Source: DATLMR01 sp035634255
GTDB taxonomy: Bacteria; Acidobacteriota; Blastocatellia; UBA7656
Assembly (NCBI GenBank): GCA_035634255.1
Contig: DASQDI010000089.1
Coordinates: forward strand, 57,953 to 121,952
DNA length: 64,000 nucleotides
Reading direction: 5' to 3'
Shown here: positions 16,532 to 25,560 of the stretch, piece by piece
Layout of the letters: each line of letters opens with the position of its first letter
Position numbering within the stretch: position 1 is the stretch's first letter
Notes under the pieces: model-generated
What the model was told of the DNA's origin: nothing
The model's database searches: none
Seen by the model: only the letters and a program-made list of their open reading frames with translations
Program-made: the position numbers and the translations under genes

Positions 16532-17290
16532 GTGGGCCCTGAATTGAGTCAACTCATTGAGCTCCAGGAACTCGACCTTGAGATACAGCGTATCACCGAC
16601 CGCTTATCGGCGATACCGGCGGAACGAGATCACGCAGAGAACGAGTTCAAGAAATACGCGGCCGAGTTCCTGGCACTTAAGAGCAGATACGAGCAGACTC
16701 TAGAAGACCGGAAGAATCTGGAAACCAGTCTTACTTCCACCCAAGAGCATCACGAGAAATACAAGCAAGACCTGATGCGCGTCCGTAACGAGAAGGAGTA
16801 CAGCACCGCCCTGCGCGAGATCGACGCGACCAAGAAGCAGGCGAGCGCCCTCGAAGGCGAGATTCTCAAAACCATGGAAGAGATTGAGAAGCTCGAATCG
16901 GAGATGAGCGTCTCGACCCCGGACATCGAGCGCAAGCGGGCCGAGGCCGACCTCACTCTCGACGCTCTGGACAAGGAGCGCGAAGAGTCGAGCGCCAGGC
17001 TCGCGGACCTCGGCGGGAAACGGGAGCAGCTCGTCGGGCGGATCCCCCGCCAGAGGCTCGCCACCTACGAGAGGATGAACCGCACTCGGAGGGGGCAGGC
17101 GCTGGCCGAGATCGTGAACGGCATCTGCATCGCTTGCAGGATGAAAGTACGCCCGAAAGTGTTCAGCGACGTCCGCAAGGGCGATCAACTGATCACCTGC
17201 GAGAGCTGCGGGCGGATACTGTATTATCGTCCCGAGACCCCGCAATCGACCGAGGCGGCGGTGAGCCAGCAAGGTTCGTCCGACCAGTAG
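16532..17290 (+). CDS. Coiled-coil protein with C4 zinc ribbon
   Basis: A 252-residue protein: residues about 10-185 form a long heptad-rich coiled coil, followed by a C4 zinc ribbon with CIAC near 199 and CESC near 224 (zf-RING_7/DUF164 type). Members of this widespread bacterial family bind nucleic acid in some cases, but no firm function is known. GTG start supported by GGAGG 7 nt upstream. The next gene starts 60 bp later and may be co-transcribed. Confidence 0.85.
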   Translation: MGPELSQLIELQELDLEIQRITDRLSAIPAERDHAENEFKKYAAEFLALKSRYEQTLEDRKNLETSLTSTQEHHEKYKQDLMRVRNEKEYSTALREIDATKKQASALEGEILKTMEEIEKLESEMSVSTPDIERKRAEADLTLDALDKEREESSARLADLGGKREQLVGRIPRQRLATYERMNRTRRGQALAEIVNGICIACRMKVRPKVFSDVRKGDQLITCESCGRILYYRPETPQSTEAAVSQQGSSDQ

Positions 17291-17350
17291 CATCATCAGG
17301 TCTCAAGGGTTCGAAATCCCCTCGGGCAGGCCCCGTCGGCAGGTGATTTT

Positions 17351-18241
17351 ATGATTGGATACGCCCCCCAGAAATTGCACATAGACGGAGTCTCCGAGCT
17401 GTGGCTCCGCCCCCCCCAGCCCGAGGCGGACGCGGCAGGCGCGGCCTACCGACCCGCCATGCTCATCGAATGCGGCGTGAACTTCCGCAGCCTCCGCGCC
17501 GGGCTCAACCATTCCGAGGAGCGCACCTACACGGCGTGGCTGCCGGAAGGCGACCTCGCCATCGACTGGGACTCGGCCGCCGTGGAAGACCCGAGGCCGC
17601 GGATGTCGGCCCAGCCCGATCCTGCCATCGCGTACGCGCCGGGCAACTACGTCACGACCGCCTCCGACTTCGAGCAGTACGAGGCGGAGCTGATCAACAT
17701 GCTCGTCCGCACCGAGCGGATAAAGATATTCTTCAACCCCGTCTTCGGCCTCTTCTCCTCGCCCAACGACCGGCTCGAAGACTTCCTCCCCGGCATCGCC
17801 GAGGCCGCGCTCGGCCGCGTCGAGCCGGAGCTGCGGCAGCTCAGGAACCGGTTCGAGTTGCAGCTTGAGCAGATACGCGAAGCCCACCCGCAGAGGACTT
17901 CGCCTCAAAAGAACCTGAGCTTCGAAAGCATAATCTCCCACAAGCTCCACCTGTTCGAAAGCGAGCACCGCCTCGCGGCCATGTTCTCCACGCTCGCCGG
18001 GGCCGTCTTCGGGACCACGGAGCCGCGCGCCCACACGGAGGTCTACGAGCCGGACGAGGCCGAGCTGCGCGAGGACCTCTTTCACGTGGAGCAGGAAGCG
18101 AGCTCGGCCCTGCGCACGCTCTACGGCGAATACCTGACCCTCGCGAACGAGTACGACACGTTCGAGATAGGGCTCCAGCCGGACAACATTCAGGTGATCC
18201 GCCGCGCCCTGTTGTGGGTGCCCGTGGAGACTGAGAATTAA
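17351..18241 (+). CDS. Hypothetical protein, 296 residues
   Basis: Not recognised. The N-terminal ~130 residues look beta-rich and globular; residues about 150-210 and 235-270 are helical, amphipathic and charged, likely coiled coil. No signal peptide, membrane segment or catalytic motif. AGGTGA lies 5 nt before the ATG, and it sits between the zinc-ribbon protein and nadK, all on the + strand. Confidence 0.7.
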   Translation: MIGYAPQKLHIDGVSELWLRPPQPEADAAGAAYRPAMLIECGVNFRSLRAGLNHSEERTYTAWLPEGDLAIDWDSAAVEDPRPRMSAQPDPAIAYAPGNYVTTASDFEQYEAELINMLVRTERIKIFFNPVFGLFSSPNDRLEDFLPGIAEAALGRVEPELRQLRNRFELQLEQIREAHPQRTSPQKNLSFESIISHKLHLFESEHRLAAMFSTLAGAVFGTTEPRAHTEVYEPDEAELREDLFHVEQEASSALRTLYGEYLTLANEYDTFEIGLQPDNIQVIRRALLWVPVETEN

Positions 18242-18357
18242 TCCGCCCGACCGGCTCCGACCTTTTCGCCAGGCCGCGGTTGATCTATCCGAACCATCTC
18301 CGTTTGATTATACTGTCTAGCGACGGCTGATTTCAGATTTCTTCGGAGGCTTAGTTT

Positions 18358-19227
18358 GTGGGGCAGAGACCACCCGCGCGAATCGGCATCATCACCAAGC
18401 CCAACGAGCCCCGCGCAGCCCTCCTGGCCGCCCGCATCGCGGACTGGGCCACCGACCACGAGATAAACCTCTTCGTAAGCGACAGGGTCCCGGACCTCCC
18501 GCCCGGCACCTTCTCCGCGACCGACCCGGAGATAGCGGAGAGCTGCGACCTGCTGGTCGTCCTCGGGGGCGACGGGACGATGATCGCCACCGCGAGGCTC
18601 GTCGCGGGGCGGGGCACGCCCGTCCTGGGGGTCAACCTCGGCACTCTGGGGTACCTGACGGAGTTCGCGCCCGAAGACGTGATCCCGGCCCTCGAATACG
18701 TGACGCACGGCGATTACGAGGTGGAGCGCCGGACGATGCTCGACTGGGCCGTGCTCCGCAGCCAGTCGCCCCTCGTGGAGGGGACGGTGCTCAACGACGT
18801 GGTCGTCAACAAGTCGGCGATCTCCCGGATAATCGAGATCGACTTCACGGTTGGCATACACTACGTCACGACCTACCGCGCGGACGGCCTCATCGTCGCC
18901 ACGCAGACCGGCTCGACCGCCTACAACGTCTCGGCCGGCGGGCCGATCATCGCCCCCGGCACCGAGGCGATCTCCATCTGCCCCATCTGCCCGCACACCC
19001 TGACCAACCGGCCCCTCGTCCTGCCGCACGACGCGCTGATCAAGCTCCACATAAAGACGCGCGAGCAGGAGGTCATGCTCACGGCCGACGGGCAGACGGG
19101 CGTGCCCCTGGAGCCGGGCGACACGGTGTTGATAAAGAAGAGCGCGCGGACTCTGAACACGGTCGTTGCGAAGGACAGGAACTACTTCGACATTCTGAGG
19201 AGCAAACTGAAGTGGGGCGGACGCTGA
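18358..19227 (+). CDS. nadK: NAD kinase
   Basis: A 289-residue NAD kinase (NAD + ATP to NADP). GGDGT (70-74) contains the catalytic Asp, followed by GVNLGTLGYLTEF, the NDVV segment near 147 and the TGSTAYNVSAGGP region that forms the NAD site. GTG start is backed by GGAGG 8 nt upstream. Upstream of a rhomboid and an ABC pair; no pathway neighbours. Confidence 0.96.
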   Translation: MGQRPPARIGIITKPNEPRAALLAARIADWATDHEINLFVSDRVPDLPPGTFSATDPEIAESCDLLVVLGGDGTMIATARLVAGRGTPVLGVNLGTLGYLTEFAPEDVIPALEYVTHGDYEVERRTMLDWAVLRSQSPLVEGTVLNDVVVNKSAISRIIEIDFTVGIHYVTTYRADGLIVATQTGSTAYNVSAGGPIIAPGTEAISICPICPHTLTNRPLVLPHDALIKLHIKTREQEVMLTADGQTGVPLEPGDTVLIKKSARTLNTVVAKDRNYFDILRSKLKWGGR

Positions 19228-19287
19228 ACCATGAAAGGCACGGGCTGAGCGGGGTCTGCCTCCGGTGTCTTTAATAACGGGGCAAAC

Positions 19288-20025
19288 ATGCTGATACCTA
19301 TCTCCGACGACAACGTGGGCAGGCACAGGACGCCTTATGTCGTCTACACCATCATCGCCATAAACGTTCTGGTCTTCTTCATGCAGCTCACGGGGGGCGA
19401 CGCCTTCACGTCGGCCTACGCCGCGATCCCCTACGAGATCACGACGGGCGTGGACCTCACGCGGCCCGTGCGGGTGCCGGGCGTGGGAGACATCCCCCAG
19501 GCCCCCGGCCCGTCCCCCATCTACCTGACCCTACTCATGTCGATGTTCATGCACGGCGGCTGGATGCACATAATAGGGAACATGCTCTACCTCTGGGTGT
19601 TCGGGGACAACATCGAAGACAACTTCGGCCACGGGAAGTTCGCGTTCTTCTACATCGTGTGCGGCATCGCGGCCTCCCTCGCGCACATCGCCGTCGACCC
19701 GGAATCGGTCATACCGACCGTCGGCGCGTCGGGCGCTATCGCCGGGGTGCTCGGCTCGTACCTCGTCATGTTCCCGCGCAACCGCGTCAGGTCGATCCTG
19801 CCTCTGGGCATCATCTGGACGACCGTGGAGCTGCCGGCCGTGGCCGTCCTCGGCTTCTGGATAGTGCTACAGATCATCAGCCAGTACACGGCCTTCACCA
19901 ACACCAACATGTCGCAGGGGGGCGGCGTCGCTTACATGGCCCACATCGGGGGCTTCGTCGTCGGGGTGGTCCTCACTTTTCTTTTCCGCCGCAGGGTCGC
20001 GCCCCGGAATTACCGGGAGCAGTGA
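19288..20025 (+). CDS. Rhomboid-family intramembrane serine protease
   Basis: A 245-residue protein with six hydrophobic segments. Catalytic Ser148 lies in GASGA, the paired His219 in AHIGG, and Asn98/His94 in HIIGN, which line the oxyanion hole. The loop 37-78 between the first two segments is unusually polar. Rhomboids cut single-pass membrane proteins inside the bilayer. Starts 60 bp after nadK and precedes the ABC genes by 31 bp. Confidence 0.92.
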   Translation: MLIPISDDNVGRHRTPYVVYTIIAINVLVFFMQLTGGDAFTSAYAAIPYEITTGVDLTRPVRVPGVGDIPQAPGPSPIYLTLLMSMFMHGGWMHIIGNMLYLWVFGDNIEDNFGHGKFAFFYIVCGIAASLAHIAVDPESVIPTVGASGAIAGVLGSYLVMFPRNRVRSILPLGIIWTTVELPAVAVLGFWIVLQIISQYTAFTNTNMSQGGGVAYMAHIGGFVVGVVLTFLFRRRVAPRNYREQ

Positions 20026-20056
20026 CCGCGGGCCGCGAGAGAGTCTGGAAGTATTT

Positions 20057-20827
20057 ATGATAGTGCTCGACAACCTGACGAAGATGTACGGCGACAAAGC
20101 CGCGGTGGATCACGTCAGCATGACGATACCTTCGGGGCAGCTGGTCGGCTACCTGGGGCCGAACGGCGCGGGCAAATCGACCACCGTGAAGATGCTCACG
20201 GGGATGATCGCGCAGACCTCGGGGAGCGCGGAAATCTACGGGCTCGACATCAGGAAAGACAGCCTCGAAATAAAGCGCATGATCGGGTACGTGCCCGACT
20301 CGGGCGCGGTCTACGAGACGCTCTCCGCGCGCGAGTACCTCGAAATGGTGGGGCGGCTCTACGGCCTGGACGACAGGCTCATCCACGACCGGATAGCGAA
20401 ATTCGGGGACTTTTTCGAGATCGACCGGGACACCCTCGACCGCAAGCTGCTCTCCGCCTACTCGAAGGGCATGCGGCAGAAGGTCGTCATCTCCGCCGCG
20501 CTGATACACAACCCGCGCGTGATCTTTTTCGACGAGCCGCTAAACGGGCTCGACGCCAGCACGCAGCTGATGTTCAAGACCCTGATCAAGAACCTCGCGG
20601 CCGAGGGGAAGACGATCTTTTACTGCTCGCACATACTCGACGTGGTCGAGCGAACGTGCGACCGCATAGTGATAATAGATCACGGCCGCGTCGTCGCCGA
20701 CGGCACGCTGACCGAGCTCCAGGCCGCGAGCGGGGAGGGGTCTCTGGAACGCATATTCAACAAGCTCACGTCGCATACCAACCTGGAAGAGCGCGCCGAG
20801 GAGTTCTCGAAGACCTTCACCTTCTGA
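20057..20827 (+). CDS. ABC transporter ATP-binding protein
   Basis: A 256-residue ABC ATPase. Walker A GPNGAGKST (about 34-42), signature YSKGMRQK, Walker B VIFFDEP, D-loop NGLD and switch His in YCSHILD. It belongs to the ABC-2 exporter ATPase type (CcmA/NatA-like). Its stop overlaps the start of the permease gene by one base (TGATG), so the two are translationally coupled. Confidence 0.94.
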   Translation: MIVLDNLTKMYGDKAAVDHVSMTIPSGQLVGYLGPNGAGKSTTVKMLTGMIAQTSGSAEIYGLDIRKDSLEIKRMIGYVPDSGAVYETLSAREYLEMVGRLYGLDDRLIHDRIAKFGDFFEIDRDTLDRKLLSAYSKGMRQKVVISAALIHNPRVIFFDEPLNGLDASTQLMFKTLIKNLAAEGKTIFYCSHILDVVERTCDRIVIIDHGRVVADGTLTELQAASGEGSLERIFNKLTSHTNLEERAEEFSKTFTF

Positions 20828-22533
20828 TGCAGATCGGCAGAGACATGAACCGTTGGCTTTTGAAGCGGGGCCTGAACTCCTCGCAGCTGAAGGCCCTGCT
20901 GATCGTCTACCTGAAGCAGGACCTCCGCGGGGGCAAGAGCCTCGTCAACTCGAACAAGGGCGATTACATAAAATCGAACTGGTCCCTGCTGATGATCGCG
21001 GTCCTCTACGCGGTATTCGGGCTGACCGTGGCGGTGGTCGCCCTGACGGACGCGGACGTCTTCGCCTACTCGATGTTAGCCCTGAGCTTCACTTTCTTCA
21101 TAGCCCTGCTCGGGATCCTCGCCGAATCCGGCAACGTGATCTTCGACGAGACGGAGGCGGACGTGATAGGGCACCTGCCCATCAGCTCGGTCACCTACTT
21201 CGCGGCGAAGGTGCTGAACCTTTTCCTCTTCACCCTGCTGATCGCGCTCCCGGCGAGCTTCTTCCCCGCGGTCTTCGGCATGTGGGCCATGCGCTCGAAC
21301 CCGAGCTTCGTCCTCGCCCACGCGGTCTCCGCCACCCTGATGGCCCTGATGGCCACGGCCCTGATCGTCATAAGCTACGGGCTACTGATGCGCTTCGTCA
21401 GCAAAGAGCGGTTCGACAATATAATCGCGTACAGCCAGGGCGCGCTCGCGCTCTTCTTCATGCTCGGGTACCAGATCGTGCCGCGGATCGCGGGGAGCCA
21501 TGAAATACTCACGTCCTCCACCGTCTCGTGGTATCACTTCCTCTACCCGCCCGCCTGGTTCGCGGGCCTCACCATGCTGATGATGGGGCGCGGCGACCCG
21601 AAGGCGGCCCTGCTCGCCCTGACGGGCCTGGGCGCGCTCGCGATCCTGGGCACGCTCGCTTTCCGCAAGATCGCCGGCGGCTACAGCTCTTTCCTCTCCC
21701 GGATTTCACCCGGAGTCAGGAAGGCCGGGGCGCGTCAGGAAGAGAGGGCGTCGAAAAGATCGAGAGCGCGGAGGCGCGGGCTGCTCTATGGCCTGAAGGC
21801 CGCGGCCCTGCGGCGGCCCGCCGAGCGCGCGGTCTTCGATCTGGTCTCGCTCTACCTGAGGCGGGACCGCGAGATCAAGGTCCGCCTCTACCCTTCCCTC
21901 ACCTACGCCGTGGTCTTCCCGATCCTCGCGCTCATCAGCGAAGGGTTGCCCGACCCCTTCGCGACCGCCGAGGTCAGCTTTTACGGACTGCTCGGGGCCG
22001 CGATGGTCTGCTTCAGCGGCCTCTCCGCCGTCGAAGTGCTCGTCTTTTCCGCCCACTACCGCTCGGCCTACATCTTCAAGGTCACCCCCATCGGCAGGCG
22101 CGGAGACATCCACGGGGGTATCAGGAAGGCCATCTTCATCAACATCGCCCTGCCGAGCTTTCTGGCCCTGCTCATTTTATTCGGGTTCATCTGGCGCAAC
22201 CCGCTCCATGCTCTTTTAGTGCTGATCCCGTGGGTCATCATAACGCCGGTGGTTCTGCTCGTGCCGTTCACCCGGCGGGTGGTGCTCCCGCTCTCGCGCA
22301 AATACCAGAAGGGCCAGCAGTCCGCGCGCAACCTCCTGGTCTTCCTCTCGTCGTTCGTGGGGCTCTCCGTCGTCACCGTGTTCCAGATCGCGAGCCTGAA
22401 GGGGCACATGCCTTACTGGAGTTTCCTGCTGATCGTGGCCCTCGCCGCGCCCCTCGCCCATTTCATCCTGACCAGGGTCAACGGGGAGGCCGAGCCCCTG
22501 CGACAGGAAGACGGCTCGAACGAGGGCGGTTGA
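20827..22533 (+). CDS. ABC-type exporter permease
   Basis: A 568-residue membrane protein with about 12 hydrophobic segments in two groups separated by a charged cytoplasmic stretch (about residues 295-335). No ATPase motif. It pairs with the preceding ATPase. Start at 20827 is set by the TGATG overlap; the ORF in the same frame extends upstream inside the ATPase gene and is not used. Substrate unknown; large two-part permeases of this kind export peptides, lipids or drugs. Confidence 0.85.
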   Translation: MQIGRDMNRWLLKRGLNSSQLKALLIVYLKQDLRGGKSLVNSNKGDYIKSNWSLLMIAVLYAVFGLTVAVVALTDADVFAYSMLALSFTFFIALLGILAESGNVIFDETEADVIGHLPISSVTYFAAKVLNLFLFTLLIALPASFFPAVFGMWAMRSNPSFVLAHAVSATLMALMATALIVISYGLLMRFVSKERFDNIIAYSQGALALFFMLGYQIVPRIAGSHEILTSSTVSWYHFLYPPAWFAGLTMLMMGRGDPKAALLALTGLGALAILGTLAFRKIAGGYSSFLSRISPGVRKAGARQEERASKRSRARRRGLLYGLKAAALRRPAERAVFDLVSLYLRRDREIKVRLYPSLTYAVVFPILALISEGLPDPFATAEVSFYGLLGAAMVCFSGLSAVEVLVFSAHYRSAYIFKVTPIGRRGDIHGGIRKAIFINIALPSFLALLILFGFIWRNPLHALLVLIPWVIITPVVLLVPFTRRVVLPLSRKYQKGQQSARNLLVFLSSFVGLSVVTVFQIASLKGHMPYWSFLLIVALAAPLAHFILTRVNGEAEPLRQEDGSNEGG

Positions 22534-22625
22534 AGCCGCCGCGGCCGGGCTGCTAAACTTTCGCTTTGTCCGCGCGGGCCGACCCAGATCCTTGCGCACG
22601 CATCCGGCCCCGCATCCCTGAAACC

Positions 22626-22643
22626 TGGCCGCGAGCGGCCAGT
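22626..22643. other. Hairpin between the ABC operon and queF
   Basis: A 7-bp GC stem with a 4-nt loop (ctggccg...cggccag) about 90 bp after the permease stop and about 40 bp before queF. No T-run. No preQ1 riboswitch pattern was seen around it. Confidence 0.4.
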
Positions 22644-22685
22644 TAAAACCTCTCTGATATACCGGAGGGGAAAAAGGAGAGCAGT

Positions 22686-23111
22686 ATGAAGACTGAAGTT
22701 TTGGAATACTCCGGGCTCGTGATCGAAGAGACCCCGCCCGAAGAGATGAACCTCCACCCGCTCGACACCTTCGAGTACAAGTACAAGGGGAAGGATACGG
22801 TCGTCTCTTTCACCTGCCCGGAATTCACGGCCATATGCCCGTTCTCTGACTTCCCGGATTTCGCCACCATAAAGATCGAGTACGTGCCCGACGAGCTGTG
22901 CGTCGAGCTTAAATCGCTCAAGCTCTACATAAACTCCTTCAGGAACGTGAAGATATTTCACGAGCACGTGGTCAACCGCATCATCGACGACTTCGTCCGC
23001 GCATGCGACCCCGTCTCGGTCAGTCTGGAAGGCGACTTCAACGTCCGCGGCAACATCAAGACCGTGATCCGGGCGAGCTATAAAAGGGGGCGGCAGGATT
23101 CTGTGAAGTGA
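22686..23111 (+). CDS. queF: NADPH-dependent 7-cyano-7-deazaguanine reductase
   Basis: A 141-residue type I QueF that reduces preQ0 to preQ1 in queuosine synthesis. Active-site Cys51 and Asp58 lie in TAICPFSDFPDF; the ELKS motif (74-77) marks the NADPH/QueF signature, with SFRNVKIFHEH nearby. AAGGAG lies 6 nt upstream. Other queuosine genes are not in the window. Confidence 0.95.
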   Translation: MKTEVLEYSGLVIEETPPEEMNLHPLDTFEYKYKGKDTVVSFTCPEFTAICPFSDFPDFATIKIEYVPDELCVELKSLKLYINSFRNVKIFHEHVVNRIIDDFVRACDPVSVSLEGDFNVRGNIKTVIRASYKRGRQDSVK

Positions 23112-23140
23112 ATCTCGAATGACTCACGGGGGCTCACGCC

Positions 23141-23449
23141 ATGGAGATGGAGAAGTCTTATTACGTCGTCACCTACAAGCCCGCGTACCTTGAGCTCGTG
23201 CGCGAGCGGGCGGAGCGCGCCGACTCGCCCGACTTCGACGAGCCCGCTTTCGAGCGCGTCGTGGTCGCGATCACGCAGGGCGGGTTCGGGCAGGACGTGG
23301 TCGACGACGAGCGGCAGGTGAAGGAGAGGTTCATCGAGTACCTCTTCCATTCGGGCGACATCGACCTGCCGCGCTCGCCGGAAAGCTTTGACCAGTATTT
23401 CGGGCTTGAGCCGGTCGACGAGTTCGTAGACCTCGACGAAGAGGCGTGA
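23141..23449 (+). CDS. Small acidic hypothetical protein
   Basis: A 102-residue, strongly acidic protein, mostly helical, ending in an Asp/Glu-rich tail. No signal peptide. It lies between queF and the DNA glycosylase with short gaps on the same strand (29 and 16 bp), suggesting one transcript. Family not recognised. Confidence 0.65.
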   Translation: MEMEKSYYVVTYKPAYLELVRERAERADSPDFDEPAFERVVVAITQGGFGQDVVDDERQVKERFIEYLFHSGDIDLPRSPESFDQYFGLEPVDEFVDLDEEA

Positions 23450-23465
23450 CCGCGGAATTGACCTG

Positions 23466-24347
23466 ATGAAGATCACTATCGAGACCCCGCGCAATTTCAG
23501 CTTCAGGCGGACGGCCCTGAGCCACGGCTGGTACGACCTCCCCCCGTTCGGGTTCGATCAAAGCAGCTGGACCCTGACGAGGGTGATAGCGCTCGGCGAA
23601 GACCGGGCCGTCTCGGTAGAGATCACGGGCGCGAAGGGCGCGGTCGTCGCGAGCGTTCCGGGCAGGCCGGGCAAGCGCGACGCGGGGAAGATCACGCGCG
23701 ACGTGCGGCACATGCTAAGGCTCGACGACGACATGTCACCGTTTTATTCGGCCGTGCGCCGCGAGCCGGATTTCAAGTGGATCGCGCAGGCGGGCGCGGG
23801 CCGCCTGCTCCGCTCCCCCACAGTCTTCGAAGACCTGGTGAAGACCATCTGCACGACGAACTGCTCATGGGCTTTGACGAAGAAGATGGTCGAGGGGCTG
23901 GTGAGCGCCCTCGGCCCGCGGTCGAGCGACGGGCGGCGCGCCTTCCCGACGCCCGAGGCGATGGCGGGCGCGCCGGACGAGTTTTACCGCGATGTCGTGC
24001 GGGCCGGTTACCGCGCGCCTTATCTTAAGGAACTGGCACAGCGCGCGGCGTCGGGGGAGCTGGACGTTGAAGGGTGGCTCGCGAGCGGCCTGGATTCCGA
24101 CTCGCTCAAACGCGAGATGAAGAAGGTCAAGGGCGCGGGCGATTACGCGGCGGAAAATCTCCTGAGGCTCGTCGGGCGGTACGAAGGGCTCGCCCTGGAT
24201 TCGTGGGTTCGGGCGAAGTTCGCGCGGACGCACAACGGCGGGGAGGCGGCGGCCGACCATCAGATCGAGGGTTACTACTCGCGCTTCGGGCCGTGGCGCG
24301 GGCTCGCGCTCTGGTGCGACATGACTCGCGACTGGCTCGAAGAATAA
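23466..24347 (+). CDS. HhH-GPD DNA glycosylase (AlkA/OGG-like)
   Basis: A 293-residue DNA glycosylase. N-terminal beta domain (about 1-100) as in AlkA/OGG1, then the HhH-GPD fold: hairpin KKVKGAGDYAAENLL (219-233) and the conserved acid Asp245 in ALDSWVRAKF. The Lys that makes bifunctional members lyases is replaced by Tyr226, so it is predicted to be a monofunctional base-removing enzyme. The damaged base it recognises cannot be told from sequence. Ends at a long hairpin shared with nth. Confidence 0.88.
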   Translation: MKITIETPRNFSFRRTALSHGWYDLPPFGFDQSSWTLTRVIALGEDRAVSVEITGAKGAVVASVPGRPGKRDAGKITRDVRHMLRLDDDMSPFYSAVRREPDFKWIAQAGAGRLLRSPTVFEDLVKTICTTNCSWALTKKMVEGLVSALGPRSSDGRRAFPTPEAMAGAPDEFYRDVVRAGYRAPYLKELAQRAASGELDVEGWLASGLDSDSLKREMKKVKGAGDYAAENLLRLVGRYEGLALDSWVRAKFARTHNGGEAAADHQIEGYYSRFGPWRGLALWCDMTRDWLEE

Positions 24348-24374
24348 GTCAAAGTGGAATAGTTTGAAGCCGAA

Positions 24375-24417
24375 TAGGCCAAAGCCGAACGGTTTGCAGC
24401 CGTTCGGCTTTGGCCTA
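24375..24417. terminator. Bidirectional terminator hairpin between glycosylase and nth
   Basis: An 18-bp perfect inverted repeat (24375-24392, 24400-24417) with a 7-nt loop, between convergent genes. Directly upstream, related words (gaagccgaa, gtttgaagcc) occur again, as if the unit had been partly duplicated. Confidence 0.75.
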
Positions 24418-24423
24418 CGACCT

Positions 24424-25119
24424 TCAGGCCGCCGGGGTCTTGAGCAGGGACGAAGGGCAGAGGCTTTCGAGCACGCATTCCGAGCACTGCGGCAGGCGGG
24501 CCTTGCAGACGTTTCGCCCGTGATATATCAGCAGGTGCGAGAAATCCACCCAGTCCTTTTTCGGCACAAGCTCGGCCAGGTCGCGCTCGATCTTTTCAGG
24601 GTTATCGTGCTCCGTGAGCCCGAGGCGCTGGCTCAGGCGAGAGACGTGCGTGTCCACGACCACCCCCGAAGCGACTCCGAAGGCGTTACCCATGACCACG
24701 TTCGCGGTCTTTCGCGCGACCCCCGGCAATTCGAGCAGGTCCTCGAACCGATCGGGCACGCGGCCCCCGAACCGCTCGATTATCATGCGGCACGTTCCCT
24801 GAATCGACTTCGCCTTGTTGTGGAAGAAGCCCGTCGAGCGAATGTCCTGCTCAAGCTCTTCCAGGGGGACATTCAGGTAGTCCTGGGCCGAGCGGTATTT
24901 CCTGAACAGGTCCGCGGTCACCATGTTCACGCGCTCGTCCGTGCACTGCGCGGAGAGTATCGTCGCCAGCAGCAGTTCGAGAGGGGTGGAATGATTGAGG
25001 CTGCAATGCGCGTCCGGGTACTGCCTCCTGAGCAGGCGGATTATCTTGCGCGTCCTTTGCTTCTCGTCAGAGTCCTGGTCTGTCTGTCGCATAATCCTCG
25101 GCGTCGGCGTTCGTATCAT
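24424..25119 (-). CDS. nth: Endonuclease III
   Basis: A 231-residue DNA glycosylase/AP lyase for oxidised pyrimidines. Catalytic Lys137 in LPGVARKTANVV, Asp156 in VVDTHVSR, and a [4Fe-4S] loop C-X6-C-X2-C-X5-C (Cys205, 212, 215, 221). Start unsure: ATG at 25119 has GGGTGAG just upstream; ATG 25092 and TTG 25137 are alternatives. Faces the other glycosylase gene. The upstream gene ends at 25124, so coupling is likely. Confidence 0.95.
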   Translation of the reverse strand: MIRTPTPRIMRQTDQDSDEKQRTRKIIRLLRRQYPDAHCSLNHSTPLELLLATILSAQCTDERVNMVTADLFRKYRSAQDYLNVPLEELEQDIRSTGFFHNKAKSIQGTCRMIIERFGGRVPDRFEDLLELPGVARKTANVVMGNAFGVASGVVVDTHVSRLSQRLGLTEHDNPEKIERDLAELVPKKDWVDFSHLLIYHGRNVCKARLPQCSECVLESLCPSSLLKTPAA

Positions 25120-25123
25120 CAAC

Positions 25124-25519
25124 TCACCCAAGCTCAAGCTTGAGCCCGAGCTCGTCGCAGAACTTCTTCAGCTTTCGGACCCTCTTGCCCGACGGGTGCT
25201 CAAGCCTGATCGAGTCATTAATCGAATTCTTATCTACCATCGGATGGGCCCCGTTAAGCCACAGCACCACGGTCCCTTTTGGGAGTTTGCGAAGCTCGGC
25301 CCTGATCGCGTCCATGCCCTTATGGACCACCTGGCCGGAAGTGATCTCCTGGTACGTTTTAGAGCGGTTGGTCCCCGGCACGAGCACGAAGCTCCAGCCC
25401 CCATCGCCCTTCCAGCTGTACATCTCGTAGCCCTTCATCGGGGCTTTTGGAGCCTGACCGAAGGCCGCCATCGCGACCATAAGCATGAAGGCAGCGGCCA
25501 TCATCTGTTTGCGGAACAT
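25124..25519 (-). CDS. Small secreted hypothetical protein
   Basis: A 131-residue protein with a clear signal peptide (1-21, ending AFG-Q). The mature part is basic and has the segment GTVVLWLNGAHPM, resembling a small alpha/beta domain. No catalytic signature. Ends 5 bp before nth; probably in one transcript with it, although the functions look unrelated. Confidence 0.7.
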   Translation of the reverse strand: MFRKQMMAAAFMLMVAMAAFGQAPKAPMKGYEMYSWKGDGGWSFVLVPGTNRSKTYQEITSGQVVHKGMDAIRAELRKLPKGTVVLWLNGAHPMVDKNSINDSIRLEHPSGKRVRKLKKFCDELGLKLELG

Positions 25520-25560
25520 CTAATCCCTCCCTGCGGGCCCGTCACTCGCGAGCATTCGTG

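Noticed and set aside
17305..17350. tRNA-like T-arm (gggttcgaaatccc)
   Set aside because: Only about 60 bp between genes and no acceptor stem or anticodon arm.
22534..22685. preQ1 riboswitch upstream of queF
   Set aside because: None of the preQ1 aptamer words were found; only a simple hairpin.
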